Source: Xanthomonas sacchari (lineage in GTDB: Bacteria > Pseudomonadota > Gammaproteobacteria > Xanthomonadales > Xanthomonadaceae). Taken from it: DNA of 64,000 nt. The notes beneath the pieces are model-generated. The model was given only the letters and a program-made list of their open reading frames with translations, ran no database searches and was not told where the DNA came from. A program made the translations under genes and the position numbers. The stretch lies in the NCBI RefSeq assembly GCF_024266585.1, contig NZ_CP100647.1, forward strand, positions 2,895,001 through 2,959,000, written 5' to 3'. Shown piece after piece: positions 57,364 through 64,000 of the stretch. Numbering within the stretch: position 1 is the stretch's first letter; each line of letters begins with the position of its first letter.

Positions 57364-58878
57364 TCAGCCCTGCAACCGCGCCAGCACCGCCCGCGTCACC
57401 GGGTCGGCGATCTCGGTGGACTGGCCCTGCAGCGCCGGCAACAGCTGGCTGGCCAGGTGCTTGCCCAGCTCCACGCCGAACTGGTCGAAGGCATTGATGC
57501 CCCAGACCACCGACTGCACGTACACGCTGTGCTCGTACATCGCGATCAGCGCGCCCAGCGCCTGCGGGGTCAGCGCGTCGAGCAGGATCAGCGTGCTCGG
57601 GCGGCCGCCCGGGTAGTCGCGGGCCGGATCGTCGCTGCCCTGCCCGTTCGCCAGCGCCTCGGTCTGCGCCAGCAGGTTGGCCAGCAGCGCCTGGTGGTTG
57701 ACGGTGTACGGGTCGTCGTTGCGGATGCAGCCGATGAAGTCGGCCGGCACGATGCTGGTGCCCTGGTGCAGCGCCTGGAAGAAGCTGTGCTGCACGTCGG
57801 TGCCGGCGCCGCCCCACCACACCGGCACGGTGTCGGCCTCGACCGGGCTGCCGTCCAGGCGCACGCGCTTGCCCAGGCTCTCCATCACCAGCTGCTGCAG
57901 GTAGGCCGGCAGCAGCGCCAGGCGCTGGTCGTAGGTCATCACCGCCTGCGTCGCGTAGCCGAGCAGGTTGCGGTTCCACAGCGTGGTCAGCCCGTGCAGG
58001 ACGGCCACGTTGCGCTCCAGCGGCGCGCTCAGGACGTGCGCGTCGAACTGCGCGGCGCCCTCGAGCAGCTGTTCGAAGGCGTCGGCGCCGATCGCCAGGG
58101 CGATCGGGAAGCCCACCGCCGACCACAGCGAGTAGCGGCCGCCGACCCAGTCCCACATCGGCAGCACGCGGCCGGCGGCGATGTCGAAAGCCTTGGCGGC
58201 GCGTTCGGGGTTGGCGCTGACCGCGTACAGGCGCTCGCTGCCGCCCAGCCAGTCGCGCAGGATCTGGCCGTTGAGCAGGGTCTCCTGGGTGCCGAAGGTC
58301 TTGGAGATCAGCACGCCGGCGGTGCGCGCCGGGTCCAGCGTGGCCAGGGTGCGCTGCATCGCCGCGCCGTCCACGTTGGAGACGAAATGCACGCGGAAGC
58401 GGGCGCCGTCGACCGGCCGCAGGGCATCGGCGACCAGGCGCGGGCCGAGATCGGAACCGCCGATGCCGACGCTGACGATGTCGGTGACCTCGGTCTGCGC
58501 CAGCGCGTCGATCAGCGCACGCATGCGCTGCTGCACCTCGCGCGCGCTGGCGTGGGCCTGGCTGGCCACCGGCGCGCCGGTAAGGTCGCCACGCAGCGCG
58601 GTGTGCAGCGCGGCGCGGTCCTCGGTGACATTGACCTTCTCGCCGCGGAACAGGCGCTGGAAGGCGCCGGCCAGGTCGTGGTCGGCGGCCAGCGCGAGCA
58701 GCGCGTCGAGCGCGGCGCGGTCGTACTTCTGCCGCGCGAAATTGAAGTACAGCGGTCCGACCTGCAGCGCCAACGTCTCGGCACGGCCGGGTTCGGCCGC
58801 CAGCAGGTCGGGAAGGCGCGCCCCGCGCAAGCGCTGGGCGTGGGAATGCAGTGCGTCGAAACCGGTGGACTGTGTCAT
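57364..58878 (-). CDS. pgi: Glucose-6-phosphate isomerase
   Basis: 504 residues, slightly short against the roughly 550 of E. coli Pgi but usual for Xanthomonads. [38 protein letters not shown] and [13 protein letters not shown] are the phosphate-binding and catalytic regions. It interconverts glucose-6-phosphate and fructose-6-phosphate. Its ATG overlaps the panD stop by 4 bases, an unexpected coupling of glycolysis to pantothenate synthesis. Confidence 0.96.
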   Translation of the reverse strand: MTQSTGFDALHSHAQRLRGARLPDLLAAEPGRAETLALQVGPLYFNFARQKYDRAALDALLALAADHDLAGAFQRLFRGEKVNVTEDRAALHTALRGDLTGAPVASQAHASAREVQQRMRALIDALAQTEVTDIVSVGIGGSDLGPRLVADALRPVDGARFRVHFVSNVDGAAMQRTLATLDPARTAGVLISKTFGTQETLLNGQILRDWLGGSERLYAVSANPERAAKAFDIAAGRVLPMWDWVGGRYSLWSAVGFPIALAIGADAFEQLLEGAAQFDAHVLSAPLERNVAVLHGLTTLWNRNLLGYATQAVMTYDQRLALLPAYLQQLVMESLGKRVRLDGSPVEADTVPVWWGGAGTDVQHSFFQALHQGTSIVPADFIGCIRNDDPYTVNHQALLANLLAQTEALANGQGSDDPARDYPGGRPSTLILLDALTPQALGALIAMYEHSVYVQSVVWGINAFDQFGVELGKHLASQLLPALQGQSTEIADPVTRAVLARLQG

Positions 58879-59255
58879 GCGGCCTGCTTTGGGATGCTGT
58901 GGTTGGTGTGGGTGATCTTGTTGTTGCCGTCCACGTAGACCAGGGTCGGCTGGAAGCGCGCGGCTTCCTCTTCGCTCATGCCGGCGAAGGCGGCGATGAT
59001 GATCAGGTCGCCGACCTGCACGTGGCGCGCGGCGCCGCCGTTGAGCGAGATGATGCCGCTGCCCTCGTCGGCGCGGATCGCGTAGGTGCTGAAACGCGCG
59101 CCGTTGGTCACGTCCCAGATATGCACCTGCTCGAACTCGCGGATGCCGGTCGCCTCCAGCAGCAGCCCGTCGATGGCGATCGAGCCTTCGTAGTTCAGCT
59201 CGGAATGGGTGACGGTGGCGCGGTGGATCTTGGTCTTCAACAGGCTCAGTTGCAT
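58875..59255 (-). CDS. panD: Aspartate 1-decarboxylase
   Basis: 126 residues. Self-cleavage at Gly24-Ser25 in NYEGSIAID generates the pyruvoyl cofactor; NNKITHTNH closes the protein. It makes beta-alanine for pantothenate. Overlaps pgi by 4 bases. panC and panB are just upstream on the same strand, but separated by 176 bases containing a palindromic repeat, so panD may have its own promoter. Confidence 0.97.
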   Translation of the reverse strand: MQLSLLKTKIHRATVTHSELNYEGSIAIDGLLLEATGIREFEQVHIWDVTNGARFSTYAIRADEGSGIISLNGGAARHVQVGDLIIIAAFAGMSEEEAARFQPTLVYVDGNNKITHTNHSIPKQAA

Positions 59256-59343
59256 GGGACGGGACTGCGGTCAGGAAAGACGCGCAGTTTAGCAGCCGAG
59301 GGTTAGGTGGCGGTGGTGGCCGGGCCGCCTCGCCCCCCGCACC

Positions 59344-59407
59344 GTCGGAGCGCTTCGGCCGCGACGGGCCTACGGCAAGCCCAGGTCGCGGCCGAAGCGG
59401 CTCCCAC
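59344..59407. repeat. Inverted GAGCGCTTCGGCCGCGAC / GTCGCGGCCGAAGCGGCTCCC repeat
   Basis: Two units of the GCGGCTTCAGCCGCGAC family (59344-59365 and 59385-59407) in opposite orientation between panC and panD. A long hairpin could form here and may attenuate read-through from panC. Confidence 0.75.
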
Positions 59408-59431
59408 GACGGCAACCGTGGCCTGCCCCGC

Positions 59432-60271
59432 TCAGAATTCCAGGTTGTCGATCAGCCGGGTACGGCCCAGGCGCGCGGCGATCAGCGCCACGCGCGGGCC
59501 GGTGTCGTCCTGCGGCTCGCTCAGGTCGGGCCGACGCAGCACGCTGTAGTCGACCTCGAAGCCGGCCGCCTGCAATTGCGCGGTCGCCGCCGCCTCCACC
59601 TCCGCGCGCGGGCGCCCGGCCAGGTGGGCCTCGCGCATCGCCCGCAGGGTGCGGTGGATCTGCGCCGCGCGCGGCCGCTCCTCGGCCGACAGGTACTGGT
59701 TGCGCGAACTCATCGCCAGGCCGTCGGCCTCGCGCACGATGCTGCCGCCCAGGATCTCGATCGGGAACGCCAGGTCGGCGACCATCTGCCGGATCACCGC
59801 CAGCTGCTGGTAATCCTTCTTGCCGAACGCGGCCAGGTCCGGCTGCACCTGGTTGAACAGGCGCGCGACCACGGTGCACACGCCGTCGAAATGGCCGGGC
59901 CGGCAGGCGCCTTCCAGCACTTCGCTGACGCCGGGCGTGTGCATGCGCAGCGCCAGCTCCACGCCCAGCGGATACATGCTTTCCACCGTCGGCAGCCACA
60001 GCACGTCGCAGCCGGCGCCTTCCAGGCCGCTGGTGTCGGCCTCGGGCGTGCGCGGATAACGGGTGAAGTCCTCGTTCGGGCCGAACTGGGTCGGATTGAC
60101 GAAGACGCTGGAGACCACCCGGTCGGCGTATTGCCGGGCCAGCATCACCAGCGAGAAATGCCCGGCATGCAGGTTGCCCATGGTCGGCACGAAGGCCACG
60201 CGCAGGCCCTGGCGCTTCCAGCCGGTGACGACGGCGCGCAGCCGCGCCAGGTCGGTGATGGTCTCGATCAT
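59432..60271 (-). CDS. panC: Pantothenate synthetase (pantoate-beta-alanine ligase)
   Basis: 279 residues. The nucleotide-binding [16 protein letters not shown] and [17 protein letters not shown], then FGKKDYQQL and SSRNQYLS (the adenylate loop), are diagnostic. It joins pantoate and beta-alanine using ATP. The ATG overlaps the panB stop (ATGA). It follows panB in pathway order. Confidence 0.97.
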   Translation of the reverse strand: MIETITDLARLRAVVTGWKRQGLRVAFVPTMGNLHAGHFSLVMLARQYADRVVSSVFVNPTQFGPNEDFTRYPRTPEADTSGLEGAGCDVLWLPTVESMYPLGVELALRMHTPGVSEVLEGACRPGHFDGVCTVVARLFNQVQPDLAAFGKKDYQQLAVIRQMVADLAFPIEILGGSIVREADGLAMSSRNQYLSAEERPRAAQIHRTLRAMREAHLAGRPRAEVEAAATAQLQAAGFEVDYSVLRRPDLSEPQDDTGPRVALIAARLGRTRLIDNLEF

Positions 60272-61086
60272 TTGGCGTAGGCGTGTTCGGCGTCGGGGAA
60301 GGTGCCGGCGCGCACCGCGTCGGCATAGGCGCGGGTGGCGCCGGCGATGGAGCCGCCCTCGGCCAGGAAGTCCTTGACGAAGCGCGGGCGGCGGTGGCCG
60401 CTGTCCAGGCCGAGGAAGTCGTGCATCACCAGCACCTGCCCGTCGCAGCCGGGGCCGGCGCCGATGCCGATGGTGGGGATGGCGATCTCGGCGGTGATCC
60501 GCGCGGCCAGCGGCGACGGCACGCATTCCAGCACCAGCAGCGCGGCGCCGGCGGCGGCGACCGCCTTGGCGTCGGCGAGCAACTTGGCCGCGGCGGCGTC
60601 TTCGCGGCCCTGGATCTTGTAGCCGCCGAAGGTCAGCACCGACTGCGGGGTCAGGCCCAGGTGCGAGCACACCGGGATGTCGCGCTCGCTGAGGAAGCGG
60701 ATCACCTCCAGCTTGTGCCCGGCGCCCTCCAGCTTGACCATCTCCGCCCCGGCCTGCAGCAGCCGGGTCGACGCGTCCAGGGCCCGCTCCGGGGTGGCGT
60801 CGGACTGGAACGGCAGGTCGGCCACCAGCAGCGCCCGCTGCAGCACCCTCGCCACCGCGGCGGTGTGGTAGACGATGTCGTCCACGCTCACCGGCAGGGT
60901 CGAGTCGTGGCCCTGCACCACCATGCCCAGCGAATCGCCGATCAGGATCAGGTCCACGCCGTTGGCGTCGAAGGTCCGCGCGAAGCCGGCGTCGTAGGCG
61001 GTCAGCATCACCAGCTTCTGCTGGCGGCGCTTGGCCTCGGCCAGGGCGGGAACGGTCCAGGGCTTGCTGTCGGCGTGGCTGCTCAT
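60268..61086 (-). CDS. panB: Ketopantoate hydroxymethyltransferase
   Basis: 272 residues. [41 protein letters not shown] and [21 protein letters not shown] are the metal and substrate motifs. It transfers the hydroxymethyl group from 5,10-methylene-THF to ketoisovalerate. The start at 61086 was chosen because a minus-strand GATAAT (61122-61117) just upstream makes the longer frame to 61182 unlikely. It follows folK by about 30 bases. Confidence 0.96.
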   Translation of the reverse strand: MSSHADSKPWTVPALAEAKRRQQKLVMLTAYDAGFARTFDANGVDLILIGDSLGMVVQGHDSTLPVSVDDIVYHTAAVARVLQRALLVADLPFQSDATPERALDASTRLLQAGAEMVKLEGAGHKLEVIRFLSERDIPVCSHLGLTPQSVLTFGGYKIQGREDAAAAKLLADAKAVAAAGAALLVLECVPSPLAARITAEIAIPTIGIGAGPGCDGQVLVMHDFLGLDSGHRRPRFVKDFLAEGGSIAGATRAYADAVRAGTFPDAEHAYAK

Positions 61087-61117
61087 AAGCTCATGTGCTG
61101 CGGTAATGAGCCGAGCA

Positions 61118-61627
61118 TTATCTACCGATTGGCACGATCCCGCCGGTTTCGATGCGGTCGCGTGCGTCACGCACCGTTCCATGCCCCGGGATCGCCGCCT
61201 CGGCGGCGATCTCGGCCAGCGGCAGCAGCACGAAGCCGCGCTGGTGCAGGAACGGGTGCGGCACCTGCAACCCGGGCAGGTCGATCACGTCCTGCGCGTA
61301 CAGCAGCAGGTCCAGGTCCAGGGTGCGCGGGCCCCAGCGCTCGCCGGGCAGGCGCTGGCGGCCGTGGCGGCTTTCCAGGTCCAGCAGCGCCTGCAGCAGG
61401 TCCGGCGCCGGCAGCGTGGTGGCCACCAGCGCCGCGGCGTTGATGAAGTCCGGCTGGTCCTCGCGGCCCCAGGCCGGGCTGCGGTACAGCTGCGAGGCGC
61501 GCAGCAGGCGGGTTTGCGGCAAGGTGTCGAGCGCGGCCAGGGCCGCGCGCAGGGTCGCCTGGGCGTCGCCGAGGTTGCCGCCCAGGCCGATGCAGGCCTG
61601 GACCGGCGCCTGGGTCGCGGCGCTCAC
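61118..61627 (-). CDS. folK: 6-hydroxymethyl-7,8-dihydropterin pyrophosphokinase
   Basis: 169 residues. [15 protein letters not shown] opens the HPPK domain, and [19 protein letters not shown] and [19 protein letters not shown] are the ATP- and pterin-binding motifs. It makes a folate precursor. The GTG start at 61627 overlaps the pcnB stop (GTGA), as in other gammaproteobacteria where pcnB and folK are paired. Confidence 0.95.
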   Translation of the reverse strand: MSAATQAPVQACIGLGGNLGDAQATLRAALAALDTLPQTRLLRASQLYRSPAWGREDQPDFINAAALVATTLPAPDLLQALLDLESRHGRQRLPGERWGPRTLDLDLLLYAQDVIDLPGLQVPHPFLHQRGFVLLPLAEIAAEAAIPGHGTVRDARDRIETGGIVPIGR

Positions 61628-62988
61628 TCGACGGGGCTGGCGGCGTCCGGACGGCGGCGCCGGCGCCGGCGGCGCTTGGGGGTCTCTTCGCTGTCGGCCG
61701 GCGGCGCGAACGCCAGCTCGTCGCCGGCGTAGTCCACCTCCGGATCGAAGCCGCGCGGCGGCGGCGCGTAGCCGGGCTGCTGCTGCAACTCGCGCCAGTA
61801 GGCGATGTCGGCCGCATGCTCGTCCGAGGCGGACTGGCGCACGATCAGGAAATCGAACGCGGCGCGGAAGCGCGGATGCGACAGCGTGCGCATCACCCGC
61901 TTGCGCTGGCGCGAGCTGAAGCGCGACTGCAGCAGCCAGATCTCCTGCATCGGCAGCGAGAAGCGCCGCGGCAGCGCCACGGTGCTCAACTGGTGCAGGG
62001 TCACCCGGTCGGCGGCGCGGCGTTGCGCCTCCTCCATCTGCATGCCCTGCTTCTGCAGGGTCATCAGCGCGCGGCAGTAGGCCGGCCACAGCAGCAGCGC
62101 GAACAGGAACGCCGGCGACACCGGCTCGTCGTTGGCGACGCGGGTATCGGTGTTGCGCAGGCCCTCGATCAGCATCCGCCGCAGCGCGCCGCTGCGGTTG
62201 GAGCGCAGCGCCGCCGCGCTCTCCGGGAACAGCGCGGCGAGCAGCCCGTGCCGTTCCAGGCCCTCGAAGCTGGCCACGCCGTGGCCGGACAGGAACAGCT
62301 TGAGCACTTCCTCGAACAGCCGCGCCGGCGCGGCCTCGGCCAGCAGCCCGGCCAGGCGCGGGATCGGCTCGGCGGTGCCGGCCTCGATCTCGAAATCGAG
62401 CTTGGCCGCCAGGCGCACCGCGCGCAGCATGCGCACCGGGTCCTCGCGGTAGCGCTGCTCGGGGTCGCCGATCAACTTCATCAGCCGCGCCTGCACGTCC
62501 TCGAAGCCGCCGGTGTAGTCGCGCACCGAGAAGTCGTCGATGGCGTAGTACAAGGCGTTGCAGGTGAAGTCGCGGCGCACCGCGTCGTCCTCGATGCTGC
62601 CGTAGACGTTGTCGCGGACCAGGCGGCCGTTGTCCAGCTCGCGGTCGCCGCTGCCGTCGTCGACGTTGGCGCGGAAGGTGGCGACCTCGATGATCTCGCG
62701 ACCGTAGACCACGTGCGCCAGGCGGAAGCGGCGGCCGATCAGGCGGCAGTTGCGGAACAACTGCTTGACCTGCTCGGGGGTGGCGTCGGTGGCGACGTCG
62801 AAGTCCTTGGGCTGGACCTGGACCAGCAGGTCGCGGACCGCGCCGCCGACCAGGTACGCGCCGAAGCCGGCCTCGCGCAGCCGGTACAGCACGCGCAGGG
62901 CGTTGGGGCTGATGTCCTTGCGCGAGATGGGGTGCTGATCGCGCGGGATCGCGCGCAGGGTGAATGGCGATGGAACTGGCGGATTGAT
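61624..62988 (-). CDS. pcnB: Poly(A) polymerase I, probably with a non-standard start codon
   Basis: About 454 residues. YLVGGAVRDLL and PKDFDVATDATPE form the nucleotidyltransferase head; DNVYGSIEDDAVRRDFTCNALYY and YREDPVRMLRAVRLAAKL are the neck/body motifs; a basic KRRRRRRRR tail ends the protein. It polyadenylates RNA for decay. No ATG, GTG or TTG suits the N-terminus: the only in-frame ATG (63057) lies upstream of the tRNA-Glu promoter elements. ATC codons at 62991 and 62988, with GGAAG upstream and followed by NPPVPSPFTLRAIPRDQ, are the likely start. E. coli pcnB is known to use AUU, so a weak start is plausible. Confidence 0.8.
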   Translation of the reverse strand: MNPPVPSPFTLRAIPRDQHPISRKDISPNALRVLYRLREAGFGAYLVGGAVRDLLVQVQPKDFDVATDATPEQVKQLFRNCRLIGRRFRLAHVVYGREIIEVATFRANVDDGSGDRELDNGRLVRDNVYGSIEDDAVRRDFTCNALYYAIDDFSVRDYTGGFEDVQARLMKLIGDPEQRYREDPVRMLRAVRLAAKLDFEIEAGTAEPIPRLAGLLAEAAPARLFEEVLKLFLSGHGVASFEGLERHGLLAALFPESAAALRSNRSGALRRMLIEGLRNTDTRVANDEPVSPAFLFALLLWPAYCRALMTLQKQGMQMEEAQRRAADRVTLHQLSTVALPRRFSLPMQEIWLLQSRFSSRQRKRVMRTLSHPRFRAAFDFLIVRQSASDEHAADIAYWRELQQQPGYAPPPRGFDPEVDYAGDELAFAPPADSEETPKRRRRRRRRPDAASPVE

Positions 62989-63016
62989 GATGGCGCTTCC
63001 GTATCGGGTTGCGGGA

Positions 63017-63045
63017 TTGCCGAAGGGCGGCGAGACCCATATACT
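63017..63045 (+). promoter_or_regulatory. Promoter of tRNA-Glu
   Basis: TTGCCG (63017-63022) and TATACT (63040-63045) with a 17-base spacer, 27 bases before the tRNA. A minus-strand TTGGTC (63070-63065) with TAGTAT (63046-63041) could form an overlapping divergent promoter for pcnB. Confidence 0.65.
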
Positions 63046-63072
63046 AGCGCGCTGCAATCGACGCGACCAAAC

Positions 63073-63147
63073 GCTCCCTTCGTCTAGTGGTTAGGACGTG
63101 GCCCTCTCAAGGCTAAAACAGGGGTTCGAGTCCCCTAGGGAGCGCCA
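63073..63147 (+). tRNA. tRNA-Glu (anticodon CUC)
   Basis: 75 bases including the encoded CCA. Acceptor GCTCCCT pairs with AGGGAGC, the discriminator is G, the anticodon stem TGGCC/GGCTA encloses the loop CTCTCAA with anticodon CTC, and the T-arm is GGGGTTCGAGTCCCC. It reads GAG codons. Confidence 0.95.
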
Positions 63148-63177
63148 TCCTCGCCTCGCCTGCAGCGCAACACCGCA

Positions 63178-63201
63178 AAAACCCCGCCATGGCGGGGTTT
63201 T
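63178..63201. terminator. Bidirectional intrinsic terminator after tRNA-Glu
   Basis: AAAACCCCGCC and GGCGGGGTTTT form a perfect stem with AT at its centre, giving a G/C stem followed by T-runs on both strands, about 30 bases after the tRNA. It also faces the end of the convergent folE2 gene. Confidence 0.85.
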
Positions 63202-63411
63202 CTGCGTTCTGGGGACCCGCAAGGCAAGCGGCGGTGGGTCGAAACAGGAGCGCAGGCACCGGCCGCCCCGGATGTGATGCGCCGCGGGCTTGCCCCCTCA
63301 CCCCCACAAAAGTCCGTGGCCGCCAGGCTGCCCGGATGGTCGCGGCCCGTCAGGCCGTCGCCGCGGGCCGAGTCGTTCGGCCGACGGCAGGCAGCCGCCT
63401 GGCGTCGGATC

Positions 63412-64000
63412 TCAGTGGGCGGCCTCGGCCAATGCACCGGCCGCCGACGCGGTCTCCGCCACCGCATCGTGCGCGTGCAGGCTCTCCAGATGCCGCACCT
63501 GCACGCGCACCTCGGCGTAGCGCGCGCCCAGCGCCTGCTGCAGGCGCCGTGCGGCGTCCTCCACGTACATCAGGTTCTCGCCGTTGCGGCGCGCGAACGC
63601 CTGTTCGTCGGCGCGCCGCACCGCCGCCTGCACCGGCGTGGCCAGGGCCTGCTCGGCCAGCGCGATCACGCCCTCCGGGTCGAAACGCACTGCGCGTGCC
63701 GACACGCCGATCCGGATCGAGGCGACGCTGCGCTGGCTATGCGGGGTGGCGTGGCTGCCGTGCTGGAGCAACCAGTCCGCGACCGCCTCGCGCGGCAGCC
63801 ACGCCTCGTCCGGGTGCTGCTGCACGAAGGCCTCGCTGAGCAGTTGCCGTGCCAACGCCGCCGAGCAGGGACAGGTCGAGGAGTACAGCAGATCCACGCC
63901 AAGCCCCAGGCGGACCACGTCGCCGCGCAGCTCGGCGTCGATCCGCAGCGGATACGCCCGCCATCCGGCCAGGCCCGGACTGCGCAGCGCCGGACTGCGG
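63412..64000 (-). CDS. folE2: GTP cyclohydrolase FolE2, type IB (5' end outside window)
   Basis: The visible 196 codons cover the C-terminal two thirds and stay open to the window edge, so the start is missing. STCPCSAALARQL has the catalytic Cys, HGSHATPHSQRS the metal-site histidine, FARRNGENLMYVEDAARRLQ and ESLHAHDAVA the other family motifs. FolE2 forms 7,8-dihydroneopterin triphosphate from GTP without requiring zinc. The apparent ATG at 63918 is internal. It is convergent with tRNA-Glu. Confidence 0.93.
   Translation of the reverse strand, partial: RSPALRSPGLAGWRAYPLRIDAELRGDVVRLGLGVDLLYSSTCPCSAALARQLLSEAFVQQHPDEAWLPREAVADWLLQHGSHATPHSQRSVASIRIGVSARAVRFDPEGVIALAEQALATPVQAAVRRADEQAFARRNGENLMYVEDAARRLQQALGARYAEVRVQVRHLESLHAHDAVAETASAAGALAEAAH

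Noticed and set aside
63412-63918. A complete short gene starting at the ATG at 63918
   Set aside because: The frame continues upstream with matching sequence to the window edge; the ATG is internal to folE2.

Overview
The window is a very GC-rich, densely packed stretch of gammaproteobacterial chromosome that fits Xanthomonas or a close relative in the Lysobacteraceae (order Xanthomonadales). The evidence is the his operon headed by a TrpR-family regulator gene, the fused aspartokinase-homoserine dehydrogenase thrA with a threonine leader peptide, an efpL/yeiP gene, RegBA-type regulation, many GTG starts with 4-bp stop/start overlaps, and several families of short interspersed repeats (GGGAATCGGGAATGGG type, CTCTCCCGGGAGAG type, and GTAGGAGCGGCTTCAGCCGCGAC type). 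Nothing looks like a prophage, insertion sequence, CRISPR array or genomic island. It is mostly core metabolism, separated by repeat-rich spacers.

Layout. 1-2 kb: 3' end of an SDR dehydrogenase gene, efpL, a small secreted protein, a repeat spacer. 2-7.3 kb: a DUF2388/Lnb-like pair, then a D-2-hydroxyglutarate-type dehydrogenase divergent from serA. 7.5-11.3 kb: a Nudix hydrolase and two tandem paralogous APC amino-acid permeases. 11.4-14.6 kb: the methionine-salvage genes mtnB, mtnD and mtnC and a lipoprotein-like C13 peptidase. 15.1-16.7 kb: a secreted metallophosphoesterase. 16.8-24.3 kb: the complete histidine operon hisR-like-GDCBHAF(IE), read on the minus strand from one promoter that overlaps a perfect palindrome. 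24.4-29.1 kb: a thioredoxin-fold-like secreted protein, hisS divergent from an FNR-type regulator, a small protein. 29.1-35.1 kb: the threonine operon thrL-thrA-thrB-thrC, with a giant nested inverted repeat between thrB and thrC. 35.3-46.8 kb: a lipoprotein, tRNA-Arg, an ALDH7-type dehydrogenase, phosphoesterase, methyltransferase, pyrD-murB-EamA, aspartate racemase, a TPM-domain protein with an in-frame 15-bp VNTR, a PAP2 phosphatase and ispG. 47-50.6 kb: a RegBA-like two-component system and a GAF/GGDEF/EAL protein. 50.7-57.3 kb: a sodium/sugar symporter plus secreted GH3 glycosidase, and a PhoX-type phosphatase. 57.4-64 kb: pgi, the pantothenate genes panD, panC and panB, folK, pcnB, tRNA-Glu and the 3' part of folE2.

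The genes form coherent circuits. SerA and the flanking FAD dehydrogenase probably share D-2-hydroxyglutarate metabolism. The his and thr operons each carry visible regulatory DNA (an operator and an attenuator). The GH3 enzyme probably releases a sugar that the neighbouring symporter imports. panD-pgi and pcnB-folK-panB-panC are tightly overlapped transcription units.

The most unusual structures are the roughly 0.85-kb nested palindrome inside the thr operon, the LLLLA-coding VNTR in the membrane segment of the TPM protein, a palindromic operator inside what looks like a leaderless hisR promoter, a RegR/RegA-like box before the RegBA-like operon, and pcnB, which seems to lack a normal start codon.
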